In this document: positions 27,190 to 36,779 of the stretch, piece after piece
How the letters are laid out: each line of letters begins with the position of its first letter
How positions within the stretch are numbered: the stretch's first letter is position 1
Assembly: GCA_948567375.1 (NCBI GenBank)
Contig: OX419760.1
Location: 60,756,911-60,820,910, forward strand
Reading direction: 5' to 3'
Length of the DNA stretch: 64,000 nt
Source: Lunularia cruciata
Taxonomy: Eukaryota; Streptophyta; Marchantiopsida; Lunulariales; Lunulariaceae
The notes under the pieces: generated by a model
What the model was told of the DNA's origin: nothing
Databases searched by the model: none
Seen by the model: the letters and a program-made list of their open reading frames with translations, nothing else
Program-made: the position numbers and the translations under genes

Positions 27190-28160
27190 GAGATATGTCT
27201 ACTGGAGTTGTTCGATGGGATTAACACCGGACTAGCTGCGGTATTATAGACGGGTATACAAGTACATAGGTACTTGTATGTAGAGAGAGATGAGACTGCT
27301 AGGCGAGTCTCTCTACATCATGTAGCACACTTGGCCTATTGATATCTGGAATTATTATCGATATTAGCAGTCAAAGGTTACCAGAAGGACTTACCAACAA
27401 ACATTTCCTTACTGGGGGCGCATGATCTGGAAAGATATGGGCCTATTCACTTGGTGATTTCTGGATGGCCATGTTAGAGACATACACGTGCTGGTTGAGG
27501 TTTGGTCTTCAGGATCCTTGCTTTGGTGTGTTTTGGGAGATGTTACAGATTCTATGACATCTTCGGGTTCATCAGTCCGTTTCTTTACCTTACCTTTAGA
27601 GAACGTTCTTTTGATAGGTGATTCTTGTACCAGAGTGGTGGCTAGTATATATTAGGTCCATTCTTGGATGGGACTTGCTGTTTTGTTGGATGTAGCCAAA
27701 TTGGGATCACGGGCTCATTGTCTTCATCTTTGGTGGACGAACCTCTTACCCAAAGAGGTTTTACAACGTGCGTATGATGAGATTCAACGACTTGACCACA
27801 TCCTTGTTGATGACATCTTGGATGTTGGGCGTTAGTCTCAAACAATGGTAGTGGCTGCTAGGTCACCTATGGCAATGGTGAACCTAGTTGGATAGCCTAG
27901 AGCCACATTTCCCATGCTCATGAGTTTTTGAGGCTCTCATGCTTTTTGAGAGGGAGGACCTGGACTTATTTGAGACTCATAGGTACAGTAGTTGGTGGAG
28001 CCCAACACTGATGAGAGAGAGCGGGTGATGGGTTTTTGCACTGGTATTACCGCTGTTCTAGCAATGTTAGAGGCATCTAGGCACCAAATGTTAGGTCAGG
28101 CTATGGACCTGAACTGTTTGACTTGGATTATGAACCTTGGCTTGGCTGAGCAGCATAGGA
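27190..28160 (+). pseudogene. C5-cytosine DNA methyltransferase domain inside the gypsy polyprotein
   Basis: The order of C5-methyltransferase motifs is complete. Motif I (S-adenosylmethionine binding) is LELFDGINTGLAAVL at 27,202-27,246, close to the usual LFxGxGxG pattern. RYLYVERDE follows as the motif II acidic part. Motif IV with the catalytic Cys is SGWPC at 27,460-27,474, then a stop, then RHTRAG. Motif VI is ENV at 27,599-27,607. Motif VIII is GSRAHCLHLWWTNLLP near 27,700-27,750, which has the WxNL ending typical of DNMT3/DRM-type enzymes. Motifs IX and X are ERERVMGF at 28,013-28,036 and LGQAMDLNCL at 28,092-28,121. Motifs I-IV are in one frame and VI-X in another, with an intermediate frame between. 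Stops at 27,250, ~27,340, 27,475 and 27,496 make it inactive. It lies where gypsy elements normally have only a protease-RT linker. Methyltransferase-bearing retrotransposons have been reported from charophytes and dinoflagellates; close kinship is inferred, not tested. Confidence 0.88.
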
Positions 28161-28699
28161 TGCGCTTGATAAGCATCACCACTCAAACACTTGTGAGCCC
28201 TGTGCCTATTGAGACAATTTAGGCACATGTTGGAGGCAATGGACCGAGTGGATATGTTATTCTTGGGATACAACCAGTAGCTACTAGGGAGAGTGGTCTA
28301 CTTGGAGTCCATCTAGATGAGCATGGGCTACTTGGATTACACCCTTGGTCCACTTGGGATGCAGCTAGAGGATGTGTGGAGCTTGCAACCAGAGTGGAGG
28401 GTGTTTTTCACACAGAGGTTGGGACCTCTAGTGGTTAGAGACATGACATTATTGATCCCAAAGGCCCAGTGTAGCAGCCAATCAGTACGTCTTCCATTCC
28501 TACAATAGTTACAGAGGATACTTGGGAGCCAGATCTTGGACCCAAGCTTATTGGAGAGGAAAGAAGAAGGGTTTGGAGGTTCTTGAGAAGCCACACGGGT
28601 TGTTTTGCCTTCAATATGAAGGATTTGGGTGCTCTAAAGGGACATGGTAAATGAATTGAGCTGAGTAGTGATACATCAGTTTTCCAATGTCCATATTGA

Positions 28700-29960
28700 T
28701 ATAGTGATATGGAGAGGAAATTGATTCAAAGCCGGAGTAGTGACCTTTTTGAGGTTGGTTTGGTGGAGATCTCACATGAAGAGTATGCATTAGCAACAAT
28801 GATGCCAACCAAGAAGGATATGCATAGCAACTACACAAATAGGCAGATGTGTGGAGATTACCGTCTTATCAACAGACAGACCAGGGTTGATTGGTATGCC
28901 ATGCCTACCCAAGAGGAGATTTTTGATGCAATTGGGTATGCAAAGGTCTTTAGTACTTTGGATCTTTGAGCGGGATATCATCAATTGCCAATCAGGGAGG
29001 AAGATAAGTCCAACATAACATTCTGGGCTATTGATCCTCATGGCAAGGATGTGTTATATCAATGGAGGTTCTTACCATTTGGGTTAAAGAACACTCTTGT
29101 TGAGTTCTAGAGGGTCATGGATAGGATCTTAGCTAGATTGGATTTTGATTGGTGCTATATTGATGAAATTTTGGTCTATAGCACTACTGTGGAAGAGCAT
29201 GAGAGACAATTGTTGGATGTGTTTGAGAGGTTGAGATCTCATGGAATCAAGTTACATCTTGGGAAGTGTAGGTTCTTCCATCAGCAGGTTGAGTATTTGG
29301 GTCACACTATCTACCCTGGAAGACAACAAACCAAGGTGGAGGCTATTGCATGTATTCCTTGGCCTACGGATGTGAGTAGATTGTGAGCATTCCTTGGGTT
29401 GGCAAACTTCTATTGCTGCTATGTTAGAGGATTTAGTGCTATTCCCAAGGCCTTGATGAAGCTAACCAAGCTTACACAAGAGTGGTGTTGGGGAGATGAG
29501 CAGGAGAGAGCTTTTGTTAGAGCTCAAGGAGAGGTTGACATCTGCTCATATTTTGAGGAGACCGATCAAAGGATGACCATTTTAGGTTCATATTGATTGG
29601 AGTATGTTGGGGCTTGGAGCGGTGCTCACCCAACATGATGATTAGTGGAAGGAGTTTGTGGTGGCCTATGCTAGTCGCTCCAACATTTCAGCAGATGCAA
29701 AGTATAGTTCACATGAAAGAGAGTGCTTGGTAGCAGTTTGGGCAATAGCACATTTCAGATGTTATCTATTTGGTACCCCTTCACTCTCATCACTGATCAT
29801 CAGCCACTAAAGTGGTTGATGGAATCCGACAAGCTTTCAAGGAAGCTTGCACGATGGGCTTTGATTTTACAAGAGTATGATTTCACGGTTGTTCACAAAC
29901 CTGGAGTGGTGAACCGTGATGCAGATGGGTTGAGTAGAAACCCATGTCCCAGCCAGCAAG
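28700..29960 (+). pseudogene. Reverse transcriptase and RNase H of gypsy copy 1
   Basis: Gypsy-type motifs are in order: CGDYRLINRQT, FSTLDL then a stop then AGYHQLPI, FLPFGLKN, and the catalytic box YIDEILVYS at 29,156-29,182. The family box is YIDDILVYS, so the second catalytic Asp is Glu here (GAA at 29,165-29,167), which would by itself impair activity. KLHLGKCRFF, YLGHTI and FLGLANFY follow. RNase H carries ITDHQPLKWLM and NRDADGLSRNP near 29,780-29,950. Stops interrupt the frame near 28,970, 29,110, 29,383 and 29,595. Confidence 0.88.
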
Positions 29961-30319
29961 ATCAGACCAGAGCACGTTGGCATGGTGAGACAAATGAGGA
30001 GATAGTGCCAGGTTGGAATGCATCGGCCTTTTGGTGTATATTTTCTAAGGCTTTGGTGGTATCTCTCTCAGCGCATACAGGAGGAGGTATAGAGGTCACA
30101 GATCTAGAGAGTGAAGATATTGGTATATTTTGGCAAGACATTCATGATGATATCTTAGTGATGGACTATCTTTGCATTGGTGTTATGGGTGGCATAATTA
30201 GGGCCAAGGAGAGAGATCATGTTCTTCAGTGAGCCACATGGTTTAGATTGGAGAGCAAACATATTTTGCATGTATAGGAGGATGATAGAGTGAGAGTAGT
30301 ACCACTTTTATCTTAGAAA

Positions 30320-31230
30320 CCACAGTTGGTCCATCATGCTCATGAGGAGCTAGGACATTTTGGAGTAAAGCATATATATAGCTTACTCTAGAGTCATTAT
30401 TGGTGGCTCAGTATGCAGACCAAGGTACAATAGTTTGTTACTAGATGTGTGGTTTGTGACCAAGTTAGAGCATCATTCAATGCTCCTACATCACATTCAC
30501 ACCCATTACCTATCATGGGATTGGGTTACTATTGGAGTTTGGACTTTGCTGGACCTTTATCATTGACTATGAGACATCATCCGTATGTCTTGGTGATGGT
30601 GGAGCACTTCTCCAAGTGGATTGAGAGAAGGGACAACTTACTCATTCTTGGATGGAGTTCTTAGTCATTTTGGCGCATCAGTTGAGGTTTTGATTGATCA
30701 GGGTACAAAGTTCTTGGGGGAGTTTTAGGTCTTGTGTGACAAGGCTTTGATTGATCATCATACTACATCCCAAGATCACCTTGTGACACATGGCTTAGCA
30801 GAGAGAGTAGTTCAGACGATGAAGAGAGGATTGTGAAAGTATGGTTTGCAAAGAGGCCACTTGGGAGATTAGGATCTCCAATTACCTTGGTTGGCTATGG
30901 GCTATTGATTCAGCCGGCAAGCCTCCTTAGCATCCTTCTCTCCTTACTTCCTACTCTATGGACGAGATCCAAATTTACCTGCATCCATTTGTTGAGATGC
31001 TACTGTAGTTTTGGACTTGGATGACCCAGATGTATGGATGAGTGCATGTTCTCAACGGGCAGAGATCTTTCAGAGAGTGATGCCAATGGCCTTTGAGAAC
31101 TTGGCGATTGCTCAACATAGAGATACTTTACGCTATGCTACCATTCAAGGAGGAGGTTTTAGACCCTTGATCCGTTGATTTCATCCAAGAGACTATGTAT
31201 ATCTACAGCAAACAACATTGATGACGCTTG
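30320..31230 (+). pseudogene. Integrase of gypsy copy 1
   Basis: The HHCC zinc-binding part is visible as HHAHEELGHFG followed by CVVCDQVRASF (30,330-30,480). The catalytic core keeps SLDFAGP (first Asp, near 30,540), LIDQGTKFLGEF (second Asp, near 30,690) and HGLAERVVQTMK (Glu, near 30,790). YGRDPNLPASI (near 30,960) is characteristic of the end of gypsy integrase cores. Several stops are present. DYVYLQQ marks the start of the C-terminal part that leads to the PHD finger. Confidence 0.85.
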
Positions 31231-31239
31231 ATGTTTTGC

Positions 31240-31552
31240 AAGCCATACTCTCTTGAGAGTGCATGAGATCTTGCCATCTAGAGTCCTTGTGTTAGAAGGA
31301 CATGATGGTGTTGTTTGGAAGGATTATGTGCGCAATTGTGCGCCATGCCACCTCCCAAACATTGATGGTATTATGAACCCAAGCTTGGCACTTGTACGTG
31401 GAGACTTGAGGTGTATGTTATGTGGCTCTTCTAGTGGAGCTACTACTATGTTAGTGTGTGATAGCTGTTTGAGAGGATGGCATATGACATGTATGACTTC
31501 TCTCCTCACGGTGGTTCCTCAAGGACAATGGTTATGTCTTATATGTACTTGA
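31240..31552 (+). pseudogene. C-terminal integrase tail with PHD finger
   Basis: An uninterrupted stretch after the integrase reads VHEILPSRVLVLEG and NCAPCHLPNIDG, then the PHD finger at 31,412-31,549. Its C4HC3 pattern is C-ML-C, eleven residues, C-DS-C, LRGW-H-MT-C, then W-L-C-LI-C directly before the TGA at 31,550. PHD fingers bind histone H3 tails, so a targeting role like that of chromodomains in chromoviruses is plausible but inferred. The same module is found in copy 2 (minus strand, about 32,840-32,990), where TTMLVCDSCLRGWH is conserved. It is therefore a standing part of this family and not a chance fusion. Confidence 0.88.
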
Positions 31553-31827
31553 TCTATAGCTAGATCATTCTTTATATGGTATAGATTACAAACAGGCAAC
31601 TAATGATGGGGCTCCATAGCACCCAACCTCCTAATCTTTGCCTATCATAGGGTATACTATATACTTGGAGTAGATGGCTATTTGGAGTTAGAGGGACCTA
31701 ATTGCCAACTAGGGGGCAATTGTGGCACTTTAGAGTCTATGTATGACTTATGTGTGAGTTGTGCTTCTATAGTGTATGATGTTGACAGCGATATATGTTG
31801 TGTAGCAATGTATATACATACGACAGC
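31553..31827 (+). other. 3' untranslated region of gypsy copy 1
   Basis: Non-coding sequence between the PHD stop and the 3' LTR. It contains a ~100-bp block (31,725-31,822: TTTAGAGTCTATGTATGACT, CTTATGTGTGAGTTGTGCTT). This block is found again at 32,280-32,355 and, inverted, at 22,105-22,200 and 32,545-32,640. Confidence 0.7.
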
Positions 31828-32266
31828 TATCATGCCATTTGTAATGTCACATCTAGATTGCTCAAACATTGGAGTTCCAATGATAGTAGTTAGACTTATT
31901 GAAGCAATTTCTCAAAGAGTACTTTCCGACGGTCAAATTTTGTGTTTAGGGTATTGACTCACAATGGAGCCCACCATCACTTTGCACCATTTGCATCATA
32001 GGATGTGCCATCAGCGGGACCGTTAGGGTTTCAGACCTAGCTTGAGTTTAGGGGTATACTTTTAAAGTGGAGCTCCAAAGAGCTCACTTCTTTGATGTTG
32101 AGCCTTTGAGTTCTTGGCTATGGTGGACAGAGGTCGGTGAGCATCACCTAGATTCTCTTAGCTAGAGTGAGTGTGGCTTGATTGTAATCAATGCCCAATT
32201 GTTGGTAGTTTATGGAGTGACAGATCAAGTATTGATTTGAGTTGAGTGGATTCAAGAGTTGTAAAA
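31828..32266 (+). repeat. 3' LTR of gypsy copy 1
   Basis: It matches 22,477-22,916 along its whole length and ends at GAGTTGTAAAAA. It is immediately followed by a second copy of the ~100-bp block and then by the inverted 3' end of copy 2. Confidence 0.82.
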
Positions 32267-32839
32267 AATTTGATTATTGTAGCACTTTAGAGTCTATGTA
32301 TGACTTATGTGTGAGTTGTGCTTCTATAGTGTATAATGTTGATAGCAATGTATATACACATGACAATGGTGCAAGTGAAGATGGGTTCCACCATGCGATT
32401 AGTAGCCCTAATATGAAATCAGACCGTCAACAAGGAGTCCATGAGTAACTACCAAAATACTTATGACTACTAACACTACTACTCTAATGTCCAAGCAATC
32501 TAGCTTTGACACCACAAATATCATGATATTTGTCATGTGTATATACATTTCTACACAATATACATCATTGTATACATCATCTACTATAGAAGCACAACTC
32601 ACACATAAGGCATACATGAACTCTAAAGTGCCACAATCACCTCCTAGTTGGTAGTTAGGTCCCTTTAACTCTAGATAACCATCTACTCCACGTATATGGT
32701 ATACCCTATGGTGGGCAAAGATCAAGAGGTTGAGTACTATCGGTCCCATTGTTAGTTGCCTATAAGAAATCTATACCATATAAAGGGTGAACTAACTATA
32801 TGTCAAGTACATCTAGGATATAACCATTATCCATTAGGA

Positions 32840-32995
32840 ACCACCATGAGAGGAGGAGTCAAACATACTATATGCCATCCTCTCAAACAACTATCACACA
32901 CTAACATAGTAGTAGCTCCACCAAGAGAGCATCATAACATACACCACAAGCATGCATGTACAAGTGCCAAGCTTGGATCCATAGTGAACAAATTT
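32840..32995 (-). pseudogene. PHD finger remnant of copy 2
   Basis: The reverse complement encodes GGATTMLVCDSCLRGWH and a diverged second half, matching the PHD finger of copy 1 at 31,412-31,549. The first Cys pair is damaged by a frame change or stop. The upstream DPSLALV also matches copy 1. Independent conservation in two diverged copies supports the PHD finger being part of the ancestral element. Confidence 0.75.
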
Positions 32996-32999
32996 TAGA

Positions 33000-33420
33000 A
33001 TGGAAGATTGCATTGAGACACTTGAGTGTGTGAGAAACTCCAAATGCCTAGCATGAGCTTTGGCTTTGGTATTTATATGGAGCATACAAAGCTGAGAAGC
33101 TTCTCAAGAAGCTTCTTTAATCTGCTTTCTTGGAGTGCAAGCCAAGTTAACCAAAAAGTTTCTCAAAAAGTTTCCTTCTAAAAACCATCTACTTGACATG
33201 TAAGTGAGACTAGTTGGAAGCTTCCTGAAGCTACTTACTAGGGGTGCAAGCTAAGCTAGTTGGGAAGCTTCCCAAGAAGCTTCCTCATAGAAGTTACCTC
33301 TTGGTATGCATGTTATTCAATACTTGGAAGATACAAAGTAGTTTCTTAGATACTTTTAGAATATTCTAGGCTAATTTGGCCTATTTGCTATTTTTTTTAG
33401 CCTTGACTAACTTCATTGCT
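33000..33420. repeat. LTR-like segment with AAGCTT repeats
   Basis: This unrelated sequence replaces the protease-to-integrase part of copy 2. It contains two or three imperfect ~85-bp repeats with the palindromic phrases GAAGCTTCTCAAGAAGCTTC and GGAAGCTTCCCAAGAAGCTTCC and the recurring GGTGCAAGC(T/C)AAG. A TATA-like GTATTTATATGG lies at about 33,069. The composition is like LTR promoter regions of copia elements. No coding sequence or primer site was found, so the family is unknown. Confidence 0.5.
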
Positions 33421-33699
33421 GAACTCCATATTATTACAAACCAAGTCAATTCCATTATCAACTCTACTCTAGAAGTAGGAACCACATCATCCTTCCTCTC
33501 ACAAAGTGTGGCAACCAACTAGAACAATGGAGTTGGGTCAACTACCAATGTAAACATGTCATTGGGTGAGTATAAAGGGAGGCGCATGATCAAGTGAGCT
33601 ACCCCCAATATTAGGTTAGACTCAATCTTTGTAATAGTAGGTGATTGACTAGCAAGTAGTTTATCATGCACCCCATCACCACTTACCACATCCGCATTA

Positions 33700-34435
33700 T
33701 GTAATACCAAGAGCTAGCCATATGATCTAGATGTGAAATTTGGTTTGGTAATATCTACAATGATGTTATACATGATGGTCAAAATAGATCAGATAGAAGT
33801 ATCACCAAAAGAGTACTTCTACTAATAGAGTAGAGACCAAAATAGACTTGAGAACCTTAGAACCAATAGCTAGACATATGATTAAAAGGTGAGAATTGGT
33901 TTGGTAACATCTGGAAGGATGTTACACATGATGGACTAAACAGATCAGAAAGAGGTATCACCAAAAGGGGACTTCTACTAATAGAGTAGGAATCAAAATA
34001 TACCTAAAATCTTTGAAGGCAATTTCAAAGGCCTAAATGGATGAATTAGGCCTCAAAAATGTGCCGATTCCCCTCCCTCCATTGCGGAGAAGGCTAGCCT
34101 TCCCTCCTCCTTGGTTTGTCTCGTTGAGAGCTTTCCAACGGTACCTTACGTGATTCTGAGACTCCTATAGGAAAATTCCCAAAAAGATTCCCTCTGTTCA
34201 AAGCTTGTTTGACCAACCAGATAGGACCTAGACCGACATGTCACCCATCTAAGTAAGTAATCCAAGGGTGGAGCTTGTTGACATGTCACCTATTTGTGTG
34301 CTTAATCTAGTGGTGGAGCTTCCTTGGAGGAGATCCTCTTTGTCTATATAATAAAGAGAAAATGGTTCTTTGGGGCACCAAATGTTGAGTGTGTAATCTG
34401 TGTTTTCTTTCCTCTCTTATCCTTGGAGTATTACA
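33700..34435 (+). repeat. 5' LTR of the chromovirus
   Basis: 736 bp from TGTAATACC to GTATTACA, matching the 3' LTR in length. A TATA box (TATATAATAAA) lies at 34,345-34,355, 645 bases into the repeat, exactly as in the 3' LTR. The 5' half contains two related ~150-bp parts, each with TTGGTTTGGTAA and ATGATG...ACTTCTACTAATAGAGTAG. Confidence 0.96.
34345..34355 (+). promoter_or_regulatory. TATA box in the 5' LTR
   Basis: TATATAATAAA lies about 80 bp before the LTR end. The same motif sits at the same offset in the 3' LTR (40,183-40,193). This is the likely Pol II promoter of the element; the start site is not determined. Confidence 0.6.
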
Positions 34436-34436
34436 A

Positions 34437-34450
34437 TGGTATCAAAGCAA
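34437..34450 (+). promoter_or_regulatory. Primer binding site (initiator tRNA-Met)
   Basis: TGGTATCAAAGCAAG begins two bases after the LTR. It differs by one base from the usual plant initiator-Met primer site TGGTATCAGAGC, and primes minus-strand cDNA synthesis. Confidence 0.85.
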
Positions 34451-35040
34451 GTATCTTAGTCCAAGAGAGTGGATCACCCCTCTTGGAAGATCACAAACTA
34501 CTAAAACTAAGTAATTTGAGGTGGAGGACATAGAGTAATTGTTAGACTTAGGAAGGACTTTAGATAGCATATGGGATGGATGCACCAAGATGACAATTTC
34601 CCGCACCTAGCTTTCCATTCCCAAATCCATTCCACGTCAATATTATGTACATCCAACGTGAGCAAATGAGGGTATCGCCAATTTATCACTTTGGCACAAA
34701 ATTCATGATAGGATGATGAACTCACCAAACCCGGTGATTCTACCTATGGTGATATATGATAGAGAGTGAGATTTGACAATCTACATTCTATTATGATAAT
34801 ATGGATGTGAATGTCCCAAATCCTCTCCCTTTCAACACTCAAGTAGAAATCCATTATGTAGTGAGACCAAAAGTGATGTTTAGAGATTTTGTGGTTAGAA
34901 ATTTTGGCAAGGAGTATTATCAACAAGTGAAAGCTTTTGAGGTCCCAATGGTAGTTTTGATAGTTCATGCACCTTCCAGAGTGATCATATTGACTCTGTA
35001 TTAAATTATACATTAGCAATTGAGTGTTGCAAGAACCATG

Positions 35041-36120
35041 GATCTGACATTGCAAGAGCTGGTGCAAGGAATGCAAGGGATGTTGAATGAATTTTGAGAG
35101 ATTAAGATGACCATGGAGACATTACAAAGTCAAGTGCAAATTCTTAGGAACAATCAAGCCATGCAAGAAGAAGAGCCGTCTCAAAACCCAAAGAGTACTA
35201 AAGTACTTAGAGATGCACCTGTGCCTACAAACCCTATCAATGATGAAGCCACATTGCTATTTTGGATGAAGAAGACCAACAACATCAAGCCTTACAAGGG
35301 GCAACGTATGATGGGAGTAGTGGAAAAACGGATCTCAAGAATGAATCGATATTTCCAATTGTTCTCAACAAAGATCACTGAGCATGCTGCAGGCGTGTTT
35401 GCATGTGGGTTTTGACCAATAAAGCCCTCACATGGTATGATGCTTGGGAACAATCCATGTTGGCAGAGAGAAGGGAGGTCATGTAGACAGCTATGCAAGA
35501 AGGATTGCTGAAGAATTTCCAATCGGTGGATTCTATGCAGATGGCTCAAACCCGACTACGAGGATTGAGACAAAAGAATAGCATACAAGAGTATGTGGAT
35601 GCATCTCTAGATCTACAAGTTGCAATAACAGACATGAGTCCAATAGAGGCTCTCGACAATTTCAAACGAGGGTTAAAGGAGCGGATTCGCCAAGAAGTCA
35701 TAGTGCAAAATCCTCACACGGTATTTGAAGCCATTGCTTGTGCACAAAGAATAGCAAGAGCATTGGATGGAGGTGCAGGAGTAGTTCCATCTCAACATTA
35801 TCAAGCAAAAATGCCACACATGGGTAGACTAGTACCAATGGAATTGGGCAACCTTTGATTTTGAGATTGAGGAGCACGACCGCTTCAAGTGGAGCGTGGA
35901 TGGGTACAAGAACAAAGAGATGAAGTCCCACGAGGAGAATGAACTTGAGGAGAACAACGCTGTTGTTACAATTGTGGCCATATTGGGCACATATCTACCA
36001 ACTATCGCACTCGTTTCCATAGAGGCCCTCGGCCTTTGTACATGCGATCTTTGAACAACATGGAGAGGTGCATTGAAGAGGAGGAGGTGGAAACCACTTC
36101 GGAAAATAAAGATTGCCAAT
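35041..36120 (+). pseudogene. gag of the chromovirus
   Basis: The frame starts at MDLTLQELVQGMQGML (35,041) and is broken by a stop near 35,095. Capsid-like sequence follows: RMNRYFQLF, ALTWYDAW, LLKNFQ and IQEYVDASLDLQVAI (35,340-35,640). A zinc knuckle CYNCGHIGHISTNY lies near 35,960-36,000, with the last Cys changed to Tyr. Stops or frame changes occur near 35,413, 35,484 and 35,857. Confidence 0.8.
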
Positions 36121-36244
36121 AAATGTACCTTGCAGCCAAATTGGATCAATGAGGAAGAAGAGAAGCGAGGGAAGGAAGAAGACTAAGGCGCAAAGATCCC
36201 GAAAGGCAACCTCACAATTGATTATGAATGGAGTCTTAGAAGGC

Positions 36245-36500
36245 AATTAAGTGAGAGTATTAATCAATTTGGGAGCAACAAAGAATTTCTTATCTCGCTC
36301 TATTGCAATAAGATTGGGAATGGATCTAGAGAGAGATAACAGTGAAGAAGTAGAGTTGCCTAACGGGCAAACATAGAGGATTGAATCATTACCTAGATAG
36401 GTAACACTCTATGTAAGAGAATATCAAGAAGTAATTGAGTGGCAAGTGATACAATTAGCTTGTTATGATGCAATCTTAAGCATGCCATGGATGGAGCATT
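36245..36500 (+). pseudogene. Protease of the chromovirus
   Basis: LINLGATKNFLS at 36,260-36,295 aligns with the chromovirus protease signature (usually LIDSGATHNF). The catalytic Asp is Asn here (AAT at 36,266-36,268) and a stop (TAG, 36,374) follows at GQT. The C-terminal part YDAILSMPW matches the family (YDVILGMPW type). Confidence 0.75.
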
Positions 36501-36779
36501 ACAAACCTATGGTAGATTGGAGGAAGAAAGTAGTGAGAACCCACCAATGGTCAATCATTGGGGTTAAAGAAAAATCACCCAAGCAAGATTTGCCTCTATA
36601 TGTCATAGGTACGGCAACTATTTGTAAGACCGATAGATGTTTCATGGGTCTAACAAGAGAAGTCCAGAGTGCACAACTCAATGGAAAAGATCTAGAGAAA
36701 TTGATGATATACCCTTAGGATTACCACCAAAAAGGAGATTAGATCATAAAATTGAGACACTCTTGGAGTAGACACCTCC

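Larger units (their letters stand above)
22477..32266 (+). mobile_element. Ty3/gypsy element with DNA methyltransferase and PHD finger, copy 1 (decayed)
   Basis: Two direct repeats of about 440 bp (22,477-22,916 and 31,828-32,266) flank about 8.9 kb. The internal order on the plus strand is leader, gag with two CCHC knuckles (about 24,296-26,380), protease (26,460-26,760), C5-cytosine methyltransferase (27,190-28,160), reverse transcriptase and RNase H (28,700-29,960), integrase (30,320-31,230) and PHD finger (31,412-31,552). The PR-RT-RH-INT order is that of Ty3/gypsy. The reading frame is broken by many stops and several frame changes. No clear target duplication or tRNA primer site was found: the bases after the 5' LTR (AAGCGGATTCCATCAGAG) do not match the usual initiator-Met site well. 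Confidence 0.88.

Noticed and set aside
26757-27227. 156-codon minus-strand open frame
   Set aside because: It lies antisense to the linker and methyltransferase start of gypsy copy 1. The plus-strand reading has the recognisable motifs.
32408-32749. 113-codon minus-strand open frame
   Set aside because: It covers the 3' untranslated block and LTR start of gypsy copy 2; similar frames appear wherever this non-coding block is repeated.
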